From an uncultured Oscillospiraceae bacterium (GTDB lineage Bacteria > Bacillota > Clostridia > Oscillospirales > Acutalibacteraceae), in NCBI GenBank assembly GCA_949297075.1, contig CASFRX010000042.1:1-46820 (forward strand): a DNA stretch of 46,820 bases. The letters are read 5' to 3'. Made by a program: the position numbers and the translations under genes. Below, one piece after another: positions 40,911 through 46,820 of this stretch. Within the stretch, counting starts at the first letter, position 1, and each line of letters begins with the position of its first letter. A model generated the notes under the pieces. The model made no database searches. It was not told the DNA's origin and saw nothing but the letters and a program-made list of their open reading frames with translations.

Positions 40911-40939
40911 TTGACCCGGTACATAATTGCTGATATAAT
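40911..40939 (+). promoter_or_regulatory. Promoter of the GH95-like gene
   Basis: TTGACC (40911-40916), 17-bp spacer ending TGA, consensus TATAAT (40934-40939). Confidence 0.78.
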
Positions 40940-40969
40940 TTAAGAAAAATGATCAGGCGGAGAATTGTT

Positions 40970-43642
40970 ATGGGCATTGTAATGAAAATAGTAAGTATTT
41001 TTTTAACCCTCTTCAATCTAATCGGCGGATTGTTTACCCCCGTTGATAAATCAAAAATATTGAATGATTTATTTTCAAACCCGGCAAAGGCTTCTTATTC
41101 GGAGCTTTATTACGAGCTTTCCGAAACAAGCAAGAACAACACGGATTTTTGGCGCCACGGCATGATAAGCGGAAACGGCCTGCAGGGCGTAATCACAAGC
41201 GGTTCACCATACAGCGATACGCTGATTTATCAGAATATGCACTTCATTATGCCGAATAAAAATGTTCGTTATTGTCCCGATACTGCACATGAGCTTGAAA
41301 CCGTAAAGCAAAATATCGCAAACGGTACCGATATTGTTGACAACGCTTCTTATGACGATGTTTATGCTTTTCACCCCGGCGCAGGCTTGAGAATTAAGCA
41401 GAATAAGCATGTGAAGTTTAATTACATGCGCTATACCGATTATGAAACTGCTCAAGTTTGCGTGCGCTATACCGATATTAAAGGCACATGGGAGCGAAAA
41501 ACCTTTACATCTCAGACAGACGGCGTGAATATCACAAAAATCGGCAGTTCTTCAACGGGAAGCAAGGTTAGTTTAACCCTTTCGATTGACGATATTTCAG
41601 CTTTTGCAAATTTCGGGAACGGCAGTGAGGTGGATTTGAAATACAAGAAGCTGGTCGGCGAAAACTGCGAATATATTGCAATGGCTGCTCATTATCCGTC
41701 CTACGAAAATAGCGAGCTGAAAGACGGCGGCTATGCAACAGTTGTCTATGTGGTTTGTGAGGGCGGCTCCAAAACTCTTGTGGAAAAAGACGCCCCCAAA
41801 GAGTCACAGTATTGCGGCGAAACCGACCCAGAAATCAAAATTAAGCGTGCCGATAATGTTTATCTTATTGCCGTTACGGGCAGAACTCACAGCATGGGCT
41901 CTTACGAAGCCTTTGCCGAGGCCAAAAGCTATGAGCTTGTTGATGAGCTTATTGCAAAAGCAAAGGCTGTTGCAGAAAAATACACCCCAAACGGCGCGTT
42001 TAATTATGATGCCGCTTTGGAGAGCCATGCGGCAGTATTTTCAAAAGAATATAATGCAGTCAGCTTTAAGCTCGGCGAAAAAAACAGCACCGCTTCAAAT
42101 GAAAACCTTGTGCTTGAACAGCACTTGAAAAAAGATATTAAGTCCGACCTTGCAGAACGCACCTATTATTCGGGAAGATATGCTTATCTATGTGCGGCAG
42201 GCTATTCCACACCCAGGCTTTACGGTATGTGGACGGGCGAGTGGGCGCCCGGCTGGGGCAGTAAATACACAATGGACGCCAATGTCAACCTGCAAACAGC
42301 TTCAATGAATACAGGCAACATGAAAGCATCATATATCGGTTATACTTATTTCCTTTTGCGTCAGCTGCCCGATTGGGAGGAAAATGCGGCGGCAACCCAC
42401 GGTTTTACAGATGCTATTCAGGCGCCTGTAAATACTGACGGTGATAAGGCTGTTATCACGGAAACCTGTTACCCCTATCCTTTCCGCTATTGGAATGCAG
42501 GGGCTTCCTGGATGCTTCAGCCCCTTTATGAAACTCTCCTTTGCTACGGTGATGTCAAAATTCCCTTAAGCGATGAATTTGACCTTGAAAATCTCAAATC
42601 TGTTCTCTCTCTCAGCGCAGAGGATTTGACCGACGGGGAAATTTCAGCCCTTGAAGCCAAAGGCTATTTGGATTTGCGAAGTGATATTCTTCTTCCATTG
42701 CTCGTCAAAAGCGCAAACTATTGGGAGCAGATGATGTCTCCTGAATACTATACGGATGCCACAGGTAACATTATTTATGAAGATGGGAAAACTCAGCTCA
42801 ACGAGGGTGAAAAATATGCAATTCTTCCCAGTTATTCTCCCGAAAACAATCCCTCAAATTATCCGAGCCCCTCTGTTGCAAATGCGGCGATTGATATTTC
42901 CGCTTGTCGAAGCAACCTTGAAATGCTAATTGATATTGCGAAGAGCGTGAACCCCGACGCAGATGTTTCAAAATGGGAAGAGCTTCTTTCAGATGTGCCG
43001 AACTATATGTATGACGAAACAGGCGCTTTAAAAGAATGGGCAGCCGCTGAGTTTGCGGAAAACAACAGCCACCGCCACCTGAGCCATCTTTATTGCGTAT
43101 GGCCTATGTTTGAAACGCAGAATGATATTGCGCTCAAGAACGCCTGCATACAGGCTATTGCAAACCGTGCAAGCGAAAACCAGGCAAGCCATGCCCTTGT
43201 TCACAGAGCTCTTATTGCCGCAAGGCTCAAGGATAGAAAAGCTGTAACCGATTCGTTGGTAGGCCTTACAAATAGTTGGATTTATTACGATTCACTTATG
43301 ACTAACCACGATTATGACCGCAACAGCTGCTACTGCACCGATTTTGCAATAGGCTATCTCGGTATAGTCAACGAAAGCCTGATTTATTCTTACGGCAATG
43401 AAATTCAGCTTTTGCCGGCCGTTCCCGTTTCGGGCTATGAAAGCGGAGAAATTTGCGGAATCAGAACCCGAAACAGAGCTATAGTTGATAGCCTTAAATG
43501 GGATTTAAAGGCCGGAAAAGCCACTGCTGCGGTAACCTCGGACATCGCTCAGACAATAAAAATTTCCTGCGCTCTTTCCGGCGAAACAAAAACAGTCACA
43601 TTCGCTCAGGGCGAAACAAAAACAGTAGATTTTACATTTTGA
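40970..43642 (+). CDS. Secreted GH95-like glycosidase (fucosidase/galactosidase family)
   Basis: A 890-residue protein with an N-terminal hydrophobic segment (about 6-24) acting as signal or anchor. It follows GH95 architecture: an N-terminal beta-sandwich (WRHGMISGNGLQGVI, compare W..PIGNGR.G), an (alpha/alpha)6 barrel (about 370-770) and a C-terminal beta domain. In the barrel, N-V-N (Asn438, Asn440) matches the catalytic asparagine pair of alpha-1,2-fucosidase, Glu625 in SYSPEN matches its acid, and HRHLSHLY (701-708) is the family hallmark. Oddly, the usual NYWPAE after the Asn pair is replaced by QTASMNTGN. Substrate could be alpha-L-fucoside or alpha-L-galactoside. I start at ATG 40970, 7 bases after GGAGA; an in-frame ATG at 40949 lacks a site. 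Confidence 0.82.
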   Translation: MGIVMKIVSIFLTLFNLIGGLFTPVDKSKILNDLFSNPAKASYSELYYELSETSKNNTDFWRHGMISGNGLQGVITSGSPYSDTLIYQNMHFIMPNKNVRYCPDTAHELETVKQNIANGTDIVDNASYDDVYAFHPGAGLRIKQNKHVKFNYMRYTDYETAQVCVRYTDIKGTWERKTFTSQTDGVNITKIGSSSTGSKVSLTLSIDDISAFANFGNGSEVDLKYKKLVGENCEYIAMAAHYPSYENSELKDGGYATVVYVVCEGGSKTLVEKDAPKESQYCGETDPEIKIKRADNVYLIAVTGRTHSMGSYEAFAEAKSYELVDELIAKAKAVAEKYTPNGAFNYDAALESHAAVFSKEYNAVSFKLGEKNSTASNENLVLEQHLKKDIKSDLAERTYYSGRYAYLCAAGYSTPRLYGMWTGEWAPGWGSKYTMDANVNLQTASMNTGNMKASYIGYTYFLLRQLPDWEENAAATHGFTDAIQAPVNTDGDKAVITETCYPYPFRYWNAGASWMLQPLYETLLCYGDVKIPLSDEFDLENLKSVLSLSAEDLTDGEISALEAKGYLDLRSDILLPLLVKSANYWEQMMSPEYYTDATGNIIYEDGKTQLNEGEKYAILPSYSPENNPSNYPSPSVANAAIDISACRSNLEMLIDIAKSVNPDADVSKWEELLSDVPNYMYDETGALKEWAAAEFAENNSHRHLSHLYCVWPMFETQNDIALKNACIQAIANRASENQASHALVHRALIAARLKDRKAVTDSLVGLTNSWIYYDSLMTNHDYDRNSCYCTDFAIGYLGIVNESLIYSYGNEIQLLPAVPVSGYESGEICGIRTRNRAIVDSLKWDLKAGKATAAVTSDIAQTIKISCALSGETKTVTFAQGETKTVDFTF

Positions 43643-43668
43643 TAAAACAAAACATAAATGCAACAAGG

Positions 43669-43718
43669 CACTGCAAACGGAAAATTTTATCCGCAAGCAG
43701 TGCCTTGTTTTGTTGCTT
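43669..43718 (+). terminator. Terminator of the GH95-like gene, embedded in the opposite ORF
   Basis: Long stem (AACAAGGCACTGC with GCAGTGCCTTGTT, plus an inner CGGA/TCCG) around an AATTTTA loop, followed on the plus strand by TTGTTGC. The last codons and stop of the minus-strand remnant lie inside this hairpin. Confidence 0.8.
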
Positions 43719-43941
43719 CATCGTAAACAGCAACAACAAGGTTTGTGTTATCCGGTGCAGAGAGTGTGGCAGATGCCGTCTTGCCTTTTACGGTTATTTT
43801 AGATACGGCAAATTCGTTTTCTCCGGCTTGTGCTGATGCGCCTATAGAAAAAGAGCATATGAGCAGGGCTGCGGACAAAACAAAAGCCAATATTTTTTGG
43901 GCTGCGCTTTCATTGTGAAGCCTTCGTTTCTTTTTTTTCAA
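43687..43941 (-). pseudogene. Remnant of a secreted surface-protein gene (frameshifted and truncated)
   Basis: The open frame begins at a TTG with no ribosome binding site, yet encodes a perfect signal peptide core ILAFVLSAALLICSFSIGASA. It then gives about 45 residues of beta-type sequence (VSKITVKGKTASATLSAPDNTNLVVAVYDEATK) that stops abruptly. An ATG at 43913 with GAAGG upstream opens MKAQPKK in the neighbouring frame. Adding one A to the six-A run at 43893-43898 would join it to ILAF..., giving a textbook secreted protein start. The 3' end runs into the GH95 terminator hairpin. I read this as a decayed gene whose beta-sandwich domain is cut short. A sequencing error in the homopolymer could explain the frameshift but not the truncation. 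Confidence 0.6.
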
Positions 43942-43951
43942 TTTGACATTT

Positions 43952-43965
43952 TTGTGATATCACAA
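43952..43965. promoter_or_regulatory. 14-bp perfect palindrome, possible operator
   Basis: TTGTGATATCACAA, preceded 3 bp away by TTGACA on the plus strand (43943-43948). It lies between the secreted-protein remnant and the oxidoreductase module, 48 bp upstream of the module's better promoter. No regulator is identified. Confidence 0.4.
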
Positions 43966-44012
43966 TACTGCCTAAAAGTCCACTAAAAAGAATATAAACC
44001 TTAAATATCCTA

Positions 44013-44041
44013 TTGAATTTTGTCCTGCGAAGTGGTATTAT
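44013..44041 (+). promoter_or_regulatory. Promoter of the glp-type oxidoreductase module
   Basis: TTGAAT (44013-44018), 17-bp spacer, TATTAT (44036-44041), about 36 nt before the first start codon. Confidence 0.65.
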
Positions 44042-44083
44042 TAGCAAGTAAAAATATCACTCATAAAGAGGTGCTTATTTAAG

Positions 44084-45499
44084 ATGTATGATGTGGCAAT
44101 AATCGGTTGTGGCATCACAGGAACTTCGATTGCTTACAGGCTTTCCAAATTCAAATTGAAAACCGTTGTAATCGATAAGGAAAACGATGTTGCAATGGGC
44201 GCAACAAGGGCAAACAGCGCTATTGTTCATGCCGGATACGACCCCGTAGAAAATTCGCTCATGGCAAAGCTCAATGTTAAGAGCGTAGGCATGACATACG
44301 AGATTTGTAAAAAGCTTTCCGTGCCTTGTAAGCAGATTGGCTCTCTTGTTCTTGCCTTTTCGGAGGAAGAGGCTGAGCATGTTCAAAGGCTCTATGAGCG
44401 CGGCGTAAATAACGGCGTTCCCGGAATCAAAGTTTTGTGCTTTGAGGAAGCAAAGAAAATAGAGCCCATGATTTCCGATGAAGTCAAGTGCGCTCTCTAT
44501 GCTCCCTCGGCAGGTGTTATCAATCCATGGGAATATGCTCTTGCCCTTGCGGAAACGGCAGCTGCAAACGGCACCGAGATGCTTTTTAGTTCCGAGGTTA
44601 CAAACATCTCAAAGACCGAAAAAGGTTATGTTATTACTGCCGGCGGCAAAGAAATTGAAGCAAAGACCGTTATCAATGCATCCGGCTGCGGCGCAGATAA
44701 AATTCACGATATGGTTCTGCCGCATGAGTTCGATATTACTCCGAATAAGGGTGCATATTTCCTGCTGGATAAGAGCGAGGGTAAGCGTGCCAACTGCGTA
44801 GTATTTCAGTGCCCCAATAAGGACGGCAAGGGCGTTCTCGTTTCTCCCACAGTTCACGGCAATCTGATTGTGGGTCCCAACGCTGTTGCCTGCGATGCAG
44901 AGGATACCTCCGCTACGGCCGAAGATTTGGCATTTGTCCGTCAGAAGGCTGTTAAGAGCATCCCAAGCGTTGATTTCAGGGCAAATATTCGCAATTTTGC
45001 AGGAGTTCGCCCCAACAGCACCAAGAACGATTTTATTATTGAAGCAAACGACGGCTTTATAGATGTTGCAGGTATCAAATCTCCCGGACTTGCTTCTGCG
45101 GCGGCTATTGCAGAGTATGTTGAGGATATGATGAGGAGCGGCGGCGTTAAGCTTGAGCCCAAGGCTTCTTATACAGACGAAAGAAAGCAGGTTCGCTTCA
45201 AAGAGCTTTCGCACGAAGAAAGAGCCGAGCTTGTTAAGCAAAATCCCGCATACGGCAGAGTTATTTGCCGCTGTGAAACTGTCACCGAGGGCGAAATCCT
45301 CGATGCCATCCACCGTCCCATAGTTCCACACACGGTTGACGGCATTAAGCGCCGCTGCGGTGCAGGCCTTGGCAGATGTCAGGGTGGCTTCTGCGGTCCC
45401 AGAGTTGTTGAAATTCTCGCAAGAGAGCTTGGCGTAGGCAGAGAGAAAATAGAAAAAGATAAAACAGGCAGTTATATTGTCAGAAGAAGGGAGGACTGA
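44084..45499 (+). CDS. FAD-dependent oxidoreductase, GlpA-like with BFD [2Fe-2S] domain
   Basis: A 471-residue flavoprotein of the DAO superfamily, probably an anaerobic glycerol-3-phosphate dehydrogenase subunit or a close relative such as an L-2-hydroxyacid oxidase. It has the FAD-binding IIGCGITGTSIAYRLSK (6-22), GATRANSAIVHAGYDP and VNASGCGADKIHDM. The C-terminal bacterioferritin-associated-ferredoxin-like domain has Cys395 and Cys397 (ICRCE) plus Cys432 and Cys437 (GRCQGGFC), expected to bind [2Fe-2S]. AGAGGTG precedes the ATG. The next gene starts 5 bp after its stop. The three-gene order matches the clostridial glp module. Confidence 0.88.
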   Translation: MYDVAIIGCGITGTSIAYRLSKFKLKTVVIDKENDVAMGATRANSAIVHAGYDPVENSLMAKLNVKSVGMTYEICKKLSVPCKQIGSLVLAFSEEEAEHVQRLYERGVNNGVPGIKVLCFEEAKKIEPMISDEVKCALYAPSAGVINPWEYALALAETAAANGTEMLFSSEVTNISKTEKGYVITAGGKEIEAKTVINASGCGADKIHDMVLPHEFDITPNKGAYFLLDKSEGKRANCVVFQCPNKDGKGVLVSPTVHGNLIVGPNAVACDAEDTSATAEDLAFVRQKAVKSIPSVDFRANIRNFAGVRPNSTKNDFIIEANDGFIDVAGIKSPGLASAAAIAEYVEDMMRSGGVKLEPKASYTDERKQVRFKELSHEERAELVKQNPAYGRVICRCETVTEGEILDAIHRPIVPHTVDGIKRRCGAGLGRCQGGFCGPRVVEILARELGVGREKIEKDKTGSYIVRRRED

Positions 45500-45504
45500 A
45501 ATCT

Positions 45505-46746
45505 ATGTATGAGCTTGCAGTTATAGGCGGCGGTCCCGCAGGTCTTGCCGCAGCATACAGCGCTTATCAGAACGGCTTGAGAAATATTGTAATTCTTGAG
45601 CGCGATAAGGAGCTCGGTGGTATTCTCAACCAGTGTATCCACAACGGCTTCGGTCTTCACCGCTTTAAAGAGGAGCTTTCAGGCCCTGAGTATGCCCACA
45701 GATTTATTGATATGCTCAAGGATACCTCTGTGGAAGTAAGACTTGATACAATGGTTATCGAAGTTACTCCCGATAAGAAAATTTTCATCAACAGCCCAAA
45801 GGGCTATGAGTGCATAGAGGCTCAGTCCGTTGTTCTCTCCATGGGCTGCCGTGAGCGCACAAGGGGAGCAATCTCCATCCCCGGCACCCGTCCCTCAGGT
45901 GTTTTCACGGCCGGTGCGGCACAGCGTTACCTCAATATGGAGGGTCTTATGGCAGGTAAGCGTGTTGTTATTCTCGGCTCAGGCGATATCGGTCTTATTA
46001 TGGCAAGACGCATGACTCTTGAGGGCGCAAAGGTTCTTGCTTGCGTTGAGCTGATGCCTTATTCAGGCGGATTAACCCGTAATATCGTTCAATGCCTGAA
46101 TGATTTTGATATTCCTCTTTATCTTTCTCATACAGTTACAGAAATCCGAGGCGATAAACGCTTAGAGGGTATAACTGTTATGAAGGTTGACGAAAACCGC
46201 AGACCCATTCCCGGTTCCGAAATGGAGTTTGATTGCGATACTTTGCTCCTTTCCGTCGGCCTTATTCCTGAAAATGAGCTTACAAGAGAAGCTGGCATCA
46301 GCATGGATCCCAGAACAAACGGTGCCAATGTGTTTGAAAACATGGAAACCTCCGTTGAAGGTATATTTGCCTGCGGTAACGCAGTTCATGTTCACGATTT
46401 GGTTGACTTCGTTTCTGCCGAGAGCGAGCGTGCAGGCGCCGCCGCTGCAGATTATGTTAAGAACGGCGCTCAGAAGAGCGATGTAATTGAGTTTAAAAAC
46501 GGCAATGATGTTGGCTATACTGTTCCGCAGAAAATGCACAGGGACACCAAGGCTGAAAAGATTGATGTCTTCTTCCGTGTGCGCAGAGTATTCGGCAAGA
46601 GCAAGGTTGTAGTGTCGTCAGGCGATGAGGAGATTGCAGTTTTCAAAAAGGCATTTATGGTGCCCGGAGAAATGCAGCACCTCGTTATTCCGGCAGATAA
46701 GCTCAAGGCTTACGACACTGTAACAGTAACAGCGCAGGAGGTGTAA
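45505..46746 (+). CDS. NAD(P)/FAD-dependent oxidoreductase of the glp module
   Basis: A 413-residue pyridine-nucleotide-disulfide-type flavoprotein that should pass electrons between the GlpA-like partner and NAD(P) or another carrier. It has FAD-binding VIGGGPAGLAAAYSA (6-20), LGGILNQCIHNGFG, SMGCRERTRGA, a second nucleotide-binding loop VVILGSGDIGLIMARR (about 153-168) and the C-terminal FAD motif GIFACGNAVHVHDLVD. The C-terminal tail (about 320-413) is a small beta domain. GGGAGG precedes the ATG. It is followed after 4 bp by the DUF1667 gene. Confidence 0.9.
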   Translation: MYELAVIGGGPAGLAAAYSAYQNGLRNIVILERDKELGGILNQCIHNGFGLHRFKEELSGPEYAHRFIDMLKDTSVEVRLDTMVIEVTPDKKIFINSPKGYECIEAQSVVLSMGCRERTRGAISIPGTRPSGVFTAGAAQRYLNMEGLMAGKRVVILGSGDIGLIMARRMTLEGAKVLACVELMPYSGGLTRNIVQCLNDFDIPLYLSHTVTEIRGDKRLEGITVMKVDENRRPIPGSEMEFDCDTLLLSVGLIPENELTREAGISMDPRTNGANVFENMETSVEGIFACGNAVHVHDLVDFVSAESERAGAAAADYVKNGAQKSDVIEFKNGNDVGYTVPQKMHRDTKAEKIDVFFRVRRVFGKSKVVVSSGDEEIAVFKKAFMVPGEMQHLVIPADKLKAYDTVTVTAQEV

Positions 46747-46750
46747 TAAA

Positions 46751-46820
46751 ATGACAGAACTCACTTGTATCGGCTGCCCTTTAGGATGCAGATTATCCGT
46801 TGACGAAGAAAATGATTACG
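46751..46820 (+). CDS. DUF1667-type small Cys protein (partial, runs off the window)
   Basis: Only the first 23 codons are present: MTELTCIGCPLGCRLSVDEE then NDY. The C-x2-C-x3-C pattern at the very N-terminus and the position directly after the two oxidoreductases match DUF1667 proteins of the clostridial glp module, which are thought to carry a metal or cluster. GCAGGAGG precedes the ATG. The 3' end is beyond the window. Confidence 0.85.
   Translation, partial: MTELTCIGCPLGCRLSVDEENDY

Noticed and set aside
43952..43965. Rex (redox repressor) binding site
   Set aside because: The known Rex operator has TTGTGAA/TTCACAA-type arms separated by about 4 bp; here the arms are directly joined, so the assignment does not hold.

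Overview
The window looks like a chromosomal segment of a spore-forming, anaerobic Clostridia bacterium, probably a gut-associated Oscillospiraceae/Ruminococcaceae-type lineage. The taxonomic part is inference from gene content. Support comes from SpoIVB and SpoIID, the iron-sulfur two-subunit L-serine dehydratase, a T-box leader in front of thrS, MutS2, a radical-SAM sulfatase maturase, Gram-positive ribosome binding sites (GGAGG type) and sigma-A promoters. There is no rRNA, tRNA, CRISPR array, phage or insertion sequence. Most of the window is ordinary core genome; accessory interest is concentrated at about 14.9-18.4 kb and 39.4-44 kb.

Layout. (1) 0.1-3.9 kb, minus: a four-gene operon with an AI-2E-type membrane protein, an ABC ATPase and permease, and a secreted GDPD-like protein. 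Its promoter carries a 14-bp palindrome over the -10. (2) 4.1-10.2 kb: a GtrA-like protein (minus), then plus-strand flippase, mutS2 and spoIVB, closed by a strong terminator. (3) 10.2-13.3 kb: a CofE-like protein (minus) divergent from sdaAB-sdaAA (plus). (4) 13.3-18.3 kb: malQ; a possible 52-codon plus-strand gene; and a translationally coupled membrane sulfatase plus its radical-SAM maturase. (5) 18.4-25.4 kb, minus: the arginine operon argG-argH-argC-argJ-argB-argD, with a near-consensus ARG box over the promoter. (6) 25.5-32.2 kb, minus: dut, thrS with its T-box, a lipid-kinase-like gene, an M24 peptidase, a YqeG-type phosphatase, rpsU and trpS. (7) 32.2-33.9 kb, plus: deoC-deoD and a degenerate small ORF. 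(8) 33.9-38.1 kb, minus: citrate synthase followed by three membrane proteins including an AEC carrier. (9) 38.2-39.3 kb: spoIID. (10) 39.4-43.7 kb: a GPH-type sugar symporter divergent from a secreted GH95-like glycosidase. (11) 43.7-46.8 kb: a decayed secreted-protein gene, then a glp-type oxidoreductase module whose third gene is cut by the window edge.

How genes work together. Citrate synthase can feed 2-oxoglutarate/glutamate synthesis and the arg operon converts glutamate toward arginine; argF and argR are not in the window. Serine dehydratase, deoC/deoD, malQ, the GH95/GPH pair and the sulfatase/maturase pair fit a heterotroph using amino acids, nucleosides and glycans. The GH95 and sulfatase genes together suggest, but do not prove, access to fucosylated or sulfated host or plant glycans.

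I did not find a clearly new multi-gene defence or mobile system. The most unusual items are the sulfatase with a five-helix membrane N-terminus and its maturase, the divergent GH95/GPH locus with an atypical GH95 enzyme, the CofE-like protein in a bacterium not expected to make F420, and the frameshifted, truncated secreted-protein remnant at 43.7-43.9 kb.
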